Assembly (NCBI RefSeq): GCF_013404595.1
Contig: NZ_JABVAX010000003.1
Location: forward strand, 1 to 64,000
Length of the DNA: 64,000 nucleotides
Direction: 5' to 3'
DNA from: Jannaschia marina
Lineage (GTDB): Bacteria; Pseudomonadota; Alphaproteobacteria; Rhodobacterales; Rhodobacteraceae
The number at the start of each line of letters is the position of its first letter. Within the stretch, counting starts at the first letter, position 1. Under the pieces are notes generated by a model, which saw only the letters and a program-made list of their open reading frames with translations, ran no database searches and was not told the origin of the DNA. Positions 9,920-17,972 of this stretch are shown here, in pieces. A program made the translations under genes and the position numbers.

Positions 9920-11056
9920 ATGTCGTCGCTCCCCGCCCCGAAACGGGTCGCGCTGGTGCATTACTGGCTCTTGGGGATGCGCGGCGGCGAGCGGGTGCTC
10001 GAGGAGATGCTGCGCCTCTACCCCGACGCCGACGTCTTCACCCATGTGGTCGACCGCGCGACGCTCAGCCCGCTTCTGAAGGAGGCGCGGATCACGGAGA
10101 CGTCAGTTGCCCGGTTGCCCGGCGCGCGGCGGCACTACCAGAAGTATCTCGGCTTCATGCCCCGCGCGCTGGAGGAGCTGGACCTGTCGGCCTACGACCT
10201 CGTGCTGTCGTCCGAGTCCGGGCCGGCGAAGGGCGTGATCGCCCGGCCGGACGCCACGCACCTCTGCTACTGCCATTCGCCCATGCGCTACATCTGGGAT
10301 CACTACCCGACCTATCGCGCGACGCTCGGGCGGCTGAAGCGGGCGTATTTCTCGCGCCTCGCCCACCGGCTGCGGCTCTGGGACGTGACGTCGGCGGCGC
10401 GCGTGGATGCCTTCGTGGCCAATTCGCGGTTCATCGCCGCGCGGATCAACCGGACCTACGGGCGGGAGGCCTCGGTGGTGCATCCGCCCGTCGACCTCGA
10501 TCGCTTCGGACCGCGGGAGGCGGGCGCGCGTGGCTACTACCTCTTCCTGTCGGAGCTCGTGCCCTACAAGCGCGCCGATCTGGCGGTGGAGGCGTTCCGC
10601 GGGCTCGACCTGCCGTTGAAGGTCGCGGGCTCGGGGCCGGATGCGGCGCGGCTCGAAGCGATGGCGGGGCCGAACGTGGAGCTTCTGGGCCGGGTGCCGG
10701 ACGCCGACCTGCCCGATCTCTATCGCGGGGCACGGGCGCTGATCTTTCCGGCGGAAGAGGATTTCGGGATCGTGCCGGTGGAGGCCATGGCCTGCGGCAC
10801 GCCGGTCATCGCGCTCGGCCGGGGCGGGGCGCTCGACTCGGTCAAGGACGGCGTGACGGGGCTCTTCTTCCACGAGCAGACGCCCGAGGCCCTGCGCGCC
10901 GCGGTTCAGGACTTCGAGTCCCGGCGCGCGCAGTTCGACGCGGAGGCGATCGCCGCCCATGCGCGCGGGTTCGCCGCCGACCGGTTCCGGCGCGAATTGC
11001 AGGATGCAATCGACGTGGCCCGGGCGGCCAAGGCGGCGCGGACGGGCACCCCATGA
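9920..11056 (+). CDS. GT4-family glycosyltransferase (WbaZ-like mannosyltransferase type)
   Basis: Cytoplasmic glycosyltransferase of the GT-B fold (378 aa) that would add a sugar to the lipid-linked EPS repeat unit. The N-terminal Rossmann domain starts [31 protein letters not shown] follows near residue 116, typical of WbaZ-like mannosyltransferases. The C-terminal domain has [11 protein letters not shown], the [12 protein letters not shown] segment and the nucleotide-sugar motif [18 protein letters not shown] near residue 275. ATG 9920 has AGGGG in front. Only four bases separate it from exoP, and its stop overlaps the phosphopantetheinyl transferase start. With manC upstream a GDP-mannose donor is reasonable but unproven. 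Confidence 0.9.
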   Translation: MSSLPAPKRVALVHYWLLGMRGGERVLEEMLRLYPDADVFTHVVDRATLSPLLKEARITETSVARLPGARRHYQKYLGFMPRALEELDLSAYDLVLSSESGPAKGVIARPDATHLCYCHSPMRYIWDHYPTYRATLGRLKRAYFSRLAHRLRLWDVTSAARVDAFVANSRFIAARINRTYGREASVVHPPVDLDRFGPREAGARGYYLFLSELVPYKRADLAVEAFRGLDLPLKVAGSGPDAARLEAMAGPNVELLGRVPDADLPDLYRGARALIFPAEEDFGIVPVEAMACGTPVIALGRGGALDSVKDGVTGLFFHEQTPEALRAAVQDFESRRAQFDAEAIAAHARGFAADRFRRELQDAIDVARAAKAARTGTP

Positions 11057-11760
11057 GTGCGCTGGCCGTCGATCTCTGGGACTGGCCGCTCTGCGCGCCC
11101 GACCCCGGACCGCTCAGCCCCGAGGAGCATGTCCGCGCGAGCCGCTTCGTCTTCGCCCGCGACCGGGACCGCTACATCGCCGGGCGGGGCCGGCTGCGCC
11201 GTATCCTCGCCGGATATCTGGGCCTCCATCCGACGGAGGTCGCCTTCCGCTATGGCCCGCACGGCAAGCCGCAGGTCGAGGGGCTGACCTTCAATCTCAG
11301 CCACACGGGCGACCTGGCCATGCTGGCCGTGCTGCCGGGGGCGGATCTGGCGCTCGGGGTCGACATCGAGGCGGTGCGCCCGATCGAGATGGGCGTGGCC
11401 CGCACCCATTTCGCGCCTTCGGAGTATGCCGCGCTCCGCGCATTGCCGAAGGGGAGGGCCGTCCGGGCCTTCCATCGCTGCTGGACGCGCAAGGAGGCCT
11501 GGCTGAAGGCCGTGGGGACGGGGCTGATGACCGACCTTGCCAGTTTCACGGTCACGCTCGACGCCGCGCCGCGCCTTCTGTCCTGCGCAGGAGACGTCCC
11601 GGGGGCCTGGACGCTCCTCGACCTCGCACCGGGCGAGGGTGTCGCCGGGGCGCTCGCCGTCCGGGCCGAGGGGCGCCGCGTGCGGGTGACCCGGCGCTCA
11701 GGTCGCTGTGACGAAGGGGTTCGCGATCTCGACCGTCCCCTCGAGGCCCGAAAGGTCTAG
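11053..11760 (+). CDS. Sfp-type 4'-phosphopantetheinyl transferase
   Basis: Transfers the phosphopantetheine arm of coenzyme A to a conserved Ser of carrier proteins (235 aa, usual for the Sfp type). Visible signatures are [10 protein letters not shown] near residue 80, the Mg-binding GVDIEAVRP (Asp about 103, Glu about 105) and [12 protein letters not shown] (Lys-Glu about 147-148). The ATG overlaps the GT4 stop in an ATGA, so it is translationally coupled to an EPS operon. Its obvious clients are the four carrier domains encoded at 17973-30063, which is a strong link between the two systems. The last 63 bases overlap the 3' end of the convergent beta-helix gene. Confidence 0.93.
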   Translation: MSALAVDLWDWPLCAPDPGPLSPEEHVRASRFVFARDRDRYIAGRGRLRRILAGYLGLHPTEVAFRYGPHGKPQVEGLTFNLSHTGDLAMLAVLPGADLALGVDIEAVRPIEMGVARTHFAPSEYAALRALPKGRAVRAFHRCWTRKEAWLKAVGTGLMTDLASFTVTLDAAPRLLSCAGDVPGAWTLLDLAPGEGVAGALAVRAEGRRVRVTRRSGRCDEGVRDLDRPLEARKV

Positions 11761-13692
11761 CATCAGCGCGATGGCCTGATAGCCTGCGGGCACACGCCCA
11801 CCGGCGGGCACCGTCGGGTGGCTGTCCCCGGTGTGCTCGGCAAGGCGCTGCCACTCGGTCGTGACATCGACGGGCCAGCTCTCGCCGATGGGCACGCGGG
11901 CCGCACCATTGAACGCCTGCAGCAGCAACAGCATCTGCCCAGGCCGATCCGTCTTCACCTGGAGCGCCGCGCCGAGTTCGACCCCCGCAGGGGCCGTCCC
12001 GAAGAGCCACACGTAGCGGAAGGCGGGCGAGACCTTGAAGCGCGGCTCGGCGGTCGGGAAGCGTTCGAATGTGCCGTCGGCCGTGGCACTCGTGCGCAGG
12101 TCGAGAGGCAGCGGGCCGAGGCAGTTGCGGGCCGGATCGAATTGCACGATCGGGGCCATATGCCGGGGCCGGCGGCCGCGCACCCGCGCCACGTCGAGCC
12201 AGCCCGGACCGCCGGCGAGTGCGTTGCTCTGGCTGCGCAGGTTGTAGACGGCGACGTCGGACATCGTGGCCGTCGCCGCGCGGGAGCGCAGCTCGAAGAT
12301 GTGGTCGCAGGCGTTGCCGGCCTCGAAGTCGTGACCGGTCACGCCGAAGGAACCCCCGGTGATCGCGACGACCCCCTCGGTCACGTCGAAGAGCGGGGCG
12401 TCGGCGGCCTTGGGGCGGTTCACCTCCAGGTGGCAGCCCTGCAGCGTGAGACGGCCGGCACCGACCATGACCTGATCGACGAAGTCGATGGCGCAGCCGG
12501 TCATCACGAATTCGCCGCCGTCGTTGCGCAGCGCGATGCGCCCGCCGTCAATCACGCTGTCGGTGAGGGTGATGAGCTCGCCCGCGTCCTCGCTCCCGCC
12601 GAGGAAGTGGAGGCCCGTGTCGCAGGCGATGCGCAGGCGGGTGCCGTGGATGAGATAGGCGCGATGCGAGAAGACGAGGCCGGTGTCGAAGCCGCGCACG
12701 CTGACCTGCCGGAGCGCGAGGCGGGAGGACTTGGCCGTCTCCCGCGTCTCGAACCGAATGCCATGCAGACCGCCGCCCGGTCCGGGGCCGAGCACGTCGA
12801 TCCCCTCGATCCACTTGTGACCGTATTGCGGGCTGTCGGTGCCCGCTGTGACGCGGATGCACTCCCGCCGTCCCTCGGCCGTGACAGTCAGCGCGTCGAG
12901 GCGGACGTCCGCACTGGCCGAGAGGGTGAGGCGCGCCGCGGTGAGCGGGCCGTCGACCTCGAAGGTGTAGCGACCCGGCGCGATTACCGTCAGCCCCGCG
13001 GTGACATCGGCGCGGACGGTCGACATCTCGACCGTCAGCGACGGGTAGTCGGACTGGGATCCGAGCGTGCCGACGGTGAACTCGACGCGATAGCGCCCGT
13101 CGTCGGGCAGGGTGAGATAGGTGGCGAGCGGGGCGGCCTCGGCCCCTGCGGAAAACGCACCGTCCGCCATCCGCCAGCCGTTGCCTTCGGCGATGCGATC
13201 GAGCGTGAGCAGCGGGTCGCCCGGTGGCGGCGGGGTCCGGCTCGAGAAGTCGAGGAGTGCGTCGACCCCGCGCAGGGCGACGCGGGTGGGATCGAGCGAG
13301 AGCGGCGTTTCGCAGCGATAGCGACGGTTGCCCAGATCGATCAGGAAGGGGCCGAAGCGCGCCGCGTGATCGCAGGCGCGCTGGATCATCGGCGCGTCGT
13401 CGGCCCCGTCGGCCCCGTCGGCGAACCAGCGGGGATCGAGCGTGCCGTCACCTCCCCGGCGTACCCATTGCGCGCCGTCGGGTCCGGCGATGCGAAGGAT
13501 GCCGTCTGCTTCCCCCTCGGCGGGCACCGCGTCGAACCAGCCCTGTCCCTCGATACGCACGGGGGATTGCGCCGGCGGGATCCGCTTGAGATCGGCAAGC
13601 CCGGGCGTGCCCTGTGCCGCCGATGGTCGCGTGGCGACGCCGGCGAGGGCGGCGACCCCCGCGGCGCGCATCAGAAGCCGGCGCGAGATCAT
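11698..13692 (-). CDS. Tat-exported right-handed beta-helix (pectate-lyase-superfamily-like) protein
   Basis: Predicted periplasmic or secreted 664-aa protein. A twin-arginine signal (SRRLLMRAAG, residues 3-12; cleavage near SAAQ) is followed by an N-terminal segment like the pectate-lyase-3 fold (DGADDAPMIQRACDHAA, then a Leu/Arg strand ladder). A jelly-roll-like insert follows, then repeated short strands (HGIRF, LRIACDTGLHFLGG, VITGGSFGV) typical of a parallel beta-helix. Such proteins in EPS loci are often lyases, hydrolases or epimerases acting on the polymer; no catalytic residues could be assigned by eye. Start ATG 13692 has AAGGGG in front. Last gene of the - strand EPS operon, 24 bases after GT4. 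Confidence 0.78.
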   Translation of the reverse strand: MISRRLLMRAAGVAALAGVATRPSAAQGTPGLADLKRIPPAQSPVRIEGQGWFDAVPAEGEADGILRIAGPDGAQWVRRGGDGTLDPRWFADGADGADDAPMIQRACDHAARFGPFLIDLGNRRYRCETPLSLDPTRVALRGVDALLDFSSRTPPPPGDPLLTLDRIAEGNGWRMADGAFSAGAEAAPLATYLTLPDDGRYRVEFTVGTLGSQSDYPSLTVEMSTVRADVTAGLTVIAPGRYTFEVDGPLTAARLTLSASADVRLDALTVTAEGRRECIRVTAGTDSPQYGHKWIEGIDVLGPGPGGGLHGIRFETRETAKSSRLALRQVSVRGFDTGLVFSHRAYLIHGTRLRIACDTGLHFLGGSEDAGELITLTDSVIDGGRIALRNDGGEFVMTGCAIDFVDQVMVGAGRLTLQGCHLEVNRPKAADAPLFDVTEGVVAITGGSFGVTGHDFEAGNACDHIFELRSRAATATMSDVAVYNLRSQSNALAGGPGWLDVARVRGRRPRHMAPIVQFDPARNCLGPLPLDLRTSATADGTFERFPTAEPRFKVSPAFRYVWLFGTAPAGVELGAALQVKTDRPGQMLLLLQAFNGAARVPIGESWPVDVTTEWQRLAEHTGDSHPTVPAGGRVPAGYQAIALMLDLSGLEGTVEIANPFVTAT

Positions 13693-13716
13693 GGAAAGCC
13701 CCTTAAGGCGAGCGCG

Positions 13717-14961
13717 TCAGGACAGAACAAGGGTAGGCTCCCTCTCTGGGTTGGGGGACAGCACGGACCGGTAGAGCGCGGCATGGGCATCGACCCAGCT
13801 GTCGAGCGTCTGGTCCACGGGGCTGTGCCGGGCGGCTGCAGCGAGTGCGGCGACGAGGCGGTCGTTGCTCAGGAGACGCCCGAGCGCCGTGGTGAGCGAT
13901 CCGACGTCGCCTGAGGCGAAGGGCAGGGCCGCCCCGTCCCGGGTGAGCTCCGGCGCGGCCAGGATCGCATCGGAGACGACGAGTGGCAGGCCGGTCGCCA
14001 CGGCCTCGAAGGCCGACAGGCAGAACGGTTCGGGGCTTTGCGTCGCCACGACGACGGCGCGCGTCCTGGCCATCGCCGCGGCGATGCCGGCCCGGTCGGT
14101 CCACCCGTGGTAGCGGTGTTCGGGGTAACGGGCGCGCAGATCCGCGAGATCTTCGCCGGTCCCGAAGAAGTCGACGGTCGCGTCGAGCCGCCGGCCGGCC
14201 TCGGCGAGGTCGTAGACGCCCTTGAGCCTCTGCACCTGGCCGATATGGGCAATCCCGCGTTGTGCCTGCGGCGCGGTCACCGTCGGGCCGAAGGGCGTGA
14301 CCGGGTTGCGGATCACCGTCAGGCGTTCGATGCGATGCGCCGCCCGCAGCCGGGGGCGCATTGCACCGTGAATGGCGACGAATGTCGCCTGTCGCAGGTG
14401 GGGTCGCAGGGCCGCGGTCAGTCGCTTGTGCCGCGCGCTGCGCCAGAGCTTCTGGGCGTAGTTGCGCTTGTCGCATTGTGTGGAGAGGCACGCCGGGGAG
14501 AGGGCCGTCCGGGGGCAGACCTCCGCGCGCGGGAAGTCGAGGAACATGCCGTTCGGGCAGGCGAGGAAGAAGTCATGCGCGTGGACGACGACGCGCCGCG
14601 CGACCGGGGCCAGCGCATCGAAGACGGACGGCGAGAAGATATTGGACCAGTTGTGGAGGTGATAGACGGTGCCCCCGGTATCGTTCCGCGCGATCCAGTC
14701 GCCGATGCGGGCGGCGGCAGGCCGGTTCCGGAGGCCGCGCATCGCCTGAACCGCCCGGTTGCCGTCGAGAAGGGCGCTTTGGCCAAGGGCCAACTGGGTT
14801 ACGCCTTCGCGCCAGTCGGTGCGTCCGCCGTCGCCCGCGACAAAGGTGACCGGCACTCCGCGCTGGGCCAGGCCGCGCGTCAGCGCATCGGCGAGGTAGC
14901 CCGCGCCGCCGCGGCCCGTCGAGAAATCGTTGAGGAGGACGACGCGTTCAGGAGGTGCCAC
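13717..14961 (-). CDS. GT4-family glycosyltransferase
   Basis: GT-B glycosyltransferase (414 aa) for EPS repeat-unit assembly. The GTG start at 14961 opens VVLLNDFSTGRGGAGYLADAL, a common N-terminus of GT4 enzymes. A mid-protein region with scattered Cys (FFLACPNGMFLD, CPRTALSPACLSTQCDKRNYAQKL) matches a known GT4 subfamily. The C-terminal domain has HIGQVQRLKGVYDL and the donor-binding QSPEPFCLSAFEAVATGLPLVVS segment near residue 300. It overlaps the upstream GT2 by 14 bases, so expression is coupled. Sugar donor unknown. Confidence 0.88.
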   Translation of the reverse strand: MAPPERVVLLNDFSTGRGGAGYLADALTRGLAQRGVPVTFVAGDGGRTDWREGVTQLALGQSALLDGNRAVQAMRGLRNRPAAARIGDWIARNDTGGTVYHLHNWSNIFSPSVFDALAPVARRVVVHAHDFFLACPNGMFLDFPRAEVCPRTALSPACLSTQCDKRNYAQKLWRSARHKRLTAALRPHLRQATFVAIHGAMRPRLRAAHRIERLTVIRNPVTPFGPTVTAPQAQRGIAHIGQVQRLKGVYDLAEAGRRLDATVDFFGTGEDLADLRARYPEHRYHGWTDRAGIAAAMARTRAVVVATQSPEPFCLSAFEAVATGLPLVVSDAILAAPELTRDGAALPFASGDVGSLTTALGRLLSNDRLVAALAAAARHSPVDQTLDSWVDAHAALYRSVLSPNPEREPTLVLS

Positions 14962-15838
14962 GGCCCGCGTCCCCGAGGCTGAGGATCCGGCCCGGATCGA
15001 CCCGCCCGCGCATGAGATCGCCGAGCGCCAGAAGGTTTCCGCGGAGCCGTCCGCGCCGGTCGACCCAGGGTTCGGGCCAGAGCGCGCGCCCGAGGTTGGC
15101 CGCGACGTTGCGCGCGGCGAGCCGGATCGCGTGGCCGGGTCGCATAGTCGATTGCCGCGTCAGGTAGGCCGGGTTGGCGATCTGCGAATAGCCGAGCCGC
15201 AGCCCGCTCGTCCGTCCGCCTTTGGTGCCGAGATGTACGCCGCGCAGGGCCTCGGCCCGCACGCAGCGACCGTGCCGAGCGACCTTGCGCGAGAAATCCA
15301 CGTCCTCGAGCCAGCCGTAGAGCGGCAACCGCTCGTCGAAGCGCGGCCCGTGGTCGCGGATCGGCGTGACGCGGAACGCCATGTTGCAGCCGTAGCCGTT
15401 GTTGACGGGGTGAAGGCCGGTGCCAATCGGCGCGGCTTGCGTGAGAAGCGTGCGGGCCGCGTCATGGGAAATGCCTCGTGTCTTGATGCCATCGGCGAGC
15501 ACCGTGCCGGTGACGGCGACGATTTCGGGCGCAGCCGTCAGGAGCGCGTCGAGCTCGGCAAGATAGTCGGGGGCCATGACGAAATCGTCGTCGAGGAAAA
15601 GCACGGCGTCCTCGTCTTCGAGGGCATCGAGCACCGCGTTGCGCTGCCGCGTGAGGCCGCGGGTGCCGAGCAGGATTTCGACGGGCGGCGCGGTCCAGGG
15701 GACGGGGCCGACGTCTTCGGACGCGGGGGCCGAGACGACGATGCGGTCGGGCGGACGGCTCTGTCGACCGAGGTCGCCGATAGCCTGCGCCATTATGTCG
15801 GGGCGGCCTGCGGTCGCGATCGCGACGGTGAGTTTCAT
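14948..15838 (-). CDS. GT2-family glycosyltransferase
   Basis: GT-A fold glycosyltransferase (296 aa). It begins with LTVAIATAGRP, has the metal/nucleotide-binding FLDDDFVMAPDYL (about residues 100-112) and a later region with WLEDVDFSRKVARHG, matching the ED acceptor motif of GT2. No membrane helices are evident, so it should act at the cytoplasmic face on the growing lipid-linked unit. Starts at ATG 15838 after a 128-base gap from the polymerase gene and runs into the GT4 gene with overlap. Specificity not predictable from sequence. Confidence 0.9.
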   Translation of the reverse strand: MKLTVAIATAGRPDIMAQAIGDLGRQSRPPDRIVVSAPASEDVGPVPWTAPPVEILLGTRGLTRQRNAVLDALEDEDAVLFLDDDFVMAPDYLAELDALLTAAPEIVAVTGTVLADGIKTRGISHDAARTLLTQAAPIGTGLHPVNNGYGCNMAFRVTPIRDHGPRFDERLPLYGWLEDVDFSRKVARHGRCVRAEALRGVHLGTKGGRTSGLRLGYSQIANPAYLTRQSTMRPGHAIRLAARNVAANLGRALWPEPWVDRRGRLRGNLLALGDLMRGRVDPGRILSLGDAGRGTS

Positions 15839-15966
15839 TTGAACATGGGCTTAATCGGAAACGGCACGGGTAATGGTCCTTTCAATATCTTCGGGCGGTA
15901 GTTTTTTCGAAAAGAATCGCGGTGCAATTTCGCAAGACTAGCATAGCGGTGTCGAAAATAAATAAA
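15839..15966 (-). promoter_or_regulatory. Gap before the GT2-GT4-beta-helix genes
   Basis: A 128-base A/T-richer spacer between the polymerase stop and the GT2 start. It may hold a secondary promoter for the three downstream - strand genes or simply be an operon spacer. No strong promoter motif or terminator was recognised. Confidence 0.3.
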
Positions 15967-17391
15967 TCAGACAGGGTTTGATCGGGTGAAAATCGGTCGA
16001 CGCAGAATTAGGACCGGAGAGCGGAGTGCCGGCTCGGGGCGTGCGCGCCGCGCCGTGACCGCGATGGCCGCCAGCAGGATCAGCGGTACACCCGGGTCGG
16101 GCACGGTCGCGGCGAGCAGCATCGAGACGAGAACGGCGACGGCGGCGAGGCGGGCGTTCGACAGATGGGCCTCCTGACCGGGGGCGGCGCGACCCGCGAA
16201 GGCGAGCCAGAGGAAGGCCGCGAAGAGGGCCGTGCCGGGGAGGCCGACGCTGCCGAGCAGCACGAAGACGAGCCCGTTCGATCGGATCGAGCCGGTCCCC
16301 GCTCCGAGCCCCCAGGTGTCGCGTAGCGCCGCGAGGCCGCCCAGAGACCAGGCCATGCGCTCCTGGCCCGAGGAGGAGGACGATTTCTCGAATATCAGGT
16401 CGTCGAGGACCGCCATGATGATGTCGGGCGCATCGGTGAGAAGGAGCACCGCCGCCGTCGTCAGCGCCATCGTCAGCAGCCCCGCGACGAGGCGCAGCAC
16501 GGTCTCGGCCGTCACCCGCGACGGCAGGCGCGCCACCCCCCGGATCGCAAGCAGCAAGGTCGTGACGGCCAGGGCGATCAGCCCCGTCGACGACAGGGCC
16601 AGGACGGTGCAAAGCGCGCTGCCGGCGGCCAGGAGGGTGTCGGTCCTGCGCCCGCCGTTGGTCGCGGCCGAGGCGAAATAGGCGTAGAAGACCGCGCTGG
16701 CCGTCCCGAAGCTGGCTGCTTCCGAGTAGCCGCCGATGATGCGGGCCAGACCGTTGACCGACGCGCTGTTGGCCAAGGTGTAGTTTGCGGTCCGGACGTA
16801 GGAGAGAAGATCGTCGAGGCCGGCCAGATCGAGTGAGCCGAGTGCGATGTTGACGCTCGCCGCGACTGCCATGCAGCGCCCACCGAAGGCTGCCCCCTGC
16901 GCGGCGAGCGCGCGGCAGGCGGCGATGAAGAACCCGCAGGCGAGCGCGACGTAGAAGGTCTGGGAGATATTGGACGAGGTCGGCCCGAGCCAGACTTTCC
17001 CCCACGAAAACAGGACGCTGACTCGAACACCCGTCTCGTTGCGGGAAAGGGGGAAGACCATCATCTCCCCGGCGAAGAGGCGCACGAGGACCGTCGCGGA
17101 AAAGATGGCATAGGCGGTGAACAGAAGCAGGGCGATCGCGGCGGGCTCGACCGTGATCGACCTGCCGCGCATGAGATTTCCGATCAGGGCCAGCGCGCCG
17201 AACCCGGCCAGAACCGCCGCCGTGAGGTTGACCGCGAGGATCGACAGGCCGCCGACCGCGGGAAGCGACAGGGCGGCGAACATCCCGAACGGAAGCATCG
17301 CCGACAGCAGGATCAGCAGGCGGCGCGGCCCCCCGATCACGCAGAGGGCCAGAAGCACGAGGAAGACAGGTGTTGCCGGATAGAGTTGCAT
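15967..17391 (-). CDS. Wzy/ExoQ-like polysaccharide polymerase (polytopic membrane protein)
   Basis: Integral membrane protein of 474 aa with about ten to twelve hydrophobic helices, a periplasmic loop (residues about 110-145) and a large loop near 320-355 (LIFEKSSSSSGQERMAWSLG). The ERMAW...LG..G.GSIRSNGL segment resembles the GxGxG-type region of Wzy_C/O-antigen ligase-polymerase proteins. By position in an EPS locus with flippase, co-polymerase and export channel, polymerisation of lipid-linked repeat units in the periplasm is the best guess. An O-antigen-ligase-type role is the alternative. Its upstream region is shared with the divergent NRPS genes. Confidence 0.75.
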   Translation of the reverse strand: MQLYPATPVFLVLLALCVIGGPRRLLILLSAMLPFGMFAALSLPAVGGLSILAVNLTAAVLAGFGALALIGNLMRGRSITVEPAAIALLLFTAYAIFSATVLVRLFAGEMMVFPLSRNETGVRVSVLFSWGKVWLGPTSSNISQTFYVALACGFFIAACRALAAQGAAFGGRCMAVAASVNIALGSLDLAGLDDLLSYVRTANYTLANSASVNGLARIIGGYSEAASFGTASAVFYAYFASAATNGGRRTDTLLAAGSALCTVLALSSTGLIALAVTTLLLAIRGVARLPSRVTAETVLRLVAGLLTMALTTAAVLLLTDAPDIIMAVLDDLIFEKSSSSSGQERMAWSLGGLAALRDTWGLGAGTGSIRSNGLVFVLLGSVGLPGTALFAAFLWLAFAGRAAPGQEAHLSNARLAAVAVLVSMLLAATVPDPGVPLILLAAIAVTARRARPEPALRSPVLILRRPIFTRSNPV

Positions 17392-17464
17392 TGGTCTGAT
17401 ACGCCTCGACTGCGCAGCGAGAGGTGTGGCGGCAGCGGTGCCGACGTGTTTTCAACTGCGGCGC

Positions 17465-17480
17465 ATTTTCGCCGACTCGG
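17465..17480. repeat. 16-base intergenic motif, copy 1
   Basis: ATTTTCGCCGACTCGG, identical to 35572-35587. Its core CGCCGA-c-TCGG(C/T)G is nearly palindromic. This copy is 74 bases upstream of the polymerase start codon at 17391. Possible operator; chance is not excluded. Confidence 0.35.
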
Positions 17481-17649
17481 TGGAGGTATTCTGCCGAAAA
17501 GTGGAAATTTCCCAAGCAGATTTTCTTTGACAGCTTCAAATAAGTGTGGGTTCGGAGGTAAGGATATCTATACTTTATTGATATCAAATAATTGATTTTA
17601 AACAATAAAATAATATGAAGCAGTAGAGGTTAACGGAAAGTTAACATAG

Positions 17650-17681
17650 GTAAGTGGCGCGAGCGGAGAATCGCCACTTAC
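17650..17681. repeat. Perfect 10-bp inverted repeat in the NRPS leader region
   Basis: GTAAGTGGCG (17650-17659) and its exact reverse complement (17672-17681) flank a 12-base loop. It lies just after the paired GTTAAC hexamers and about 290 bases before the NRPS start. It could be an operator or a leader stem-loop; it has no following T run, so it is not a typical terminator. Confidence 0.6.
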
Positions 17682-17770
17682 TGAGAGACATTGAAATGAA
17701 CGACAGACCGAAATCTATGTAGGGGACTGAGCATTTACAGCGGTCGTCCCGCTCCTGTTGGTTGACCGCC

Positions 17771-17795
17771 ATCGAAGTATTCGATTTTTAATTTT
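17771..17795 (+). terminator. Terminator-like hairpin in the NRPS leader
   Basis: ATCGAA-gta-TTCGAT (17771-17785) is followed directly by a T-rich run, TTTTAATTTT. The stem is short (6 bp) but the T tract is strong for such a G/C-rich genome. No + strand gene ends here, so if functional it would act as an attenuator ahead of the assembly-line genes. Confidence 0.4.
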
Positions 17796-17807
17796 CGTCC
17801 GACGGGC

Positions 17808-17840
17808 CCGGGAAAACGTATAGTATTTTTGTTTTCCCGG
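17808..17840. repeat. Perfect 10-bp stem-loop in the NRPS leader
   Basis: CCGGGAAAAC (17808-17817) pairs exactly with GTTTTCCCGG (17831-17840) across a 13-base A/T-rich loop. This is the strongest stem in the region. Read on the - strand it is followed by little A/T, so a terminator for either strand is not obvious. Confidence 0.6.
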
Positions 17841-17891
17841 CTCGCCGGATATCCCGCAGCACTGACGTTGTTGCCGATCCTTCCTGAATTG

Positions 17892-17909
17892 GAGGATGTC
17901 TCCTCTTTT
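17892..17909 (+). terminator. Small terminator-like hairpin 64 bases before the NRPS start
   Basis: GAGGA-tgtc-TCCTC followed by TTTTG. Weak stem of 5 bp. Listed because it is the second hairpin-plus-T-run element in the same leader. Confidence 0.25.
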
Positions 17910-17972
17910 GTGATCCCGCCTTTCGAACGGGAAGGGCTTGGTATCTTTGAACTGCGCATCCGGCGCTGAATT

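Larger units (their letters stand above)
17392..17972. promoter_or_regulatory. Long A/T-rich divergent control region between wzy-like and NRPS genes
   Basis: A 581-base region without a credible gene and clearly richer in A/T than the rest of the locus, especially 17520-17700 and 17780-17850. It must hold promoters for the - strand polymerase operon and, probably, the + strand assembly line. It contains two GTTAAC hexamers 11 bases apart (17629-17634, 17640-17645), a palindrome TTGATATCAA (17578-17587) and several hairpins annotated separately. The distance to the NRPS start is unusual for this compact locus and points to a long structured leader RNA. Confidence 0.6.

Noticed and set aside
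17578..17587. TTGATATCAA as an FNR box
   Set aside because: The two half-sites are adjacent; the FNR core requires a TTGA-N6-TCAA spacing, which is absent.
17735..17959. 74-codon - strand frame in the NRPS leader
   Set aside because: Composition is unlike neighbouring genes, no domain, and it crosses the strongest stem-loops of the region; better explained as noncoding.
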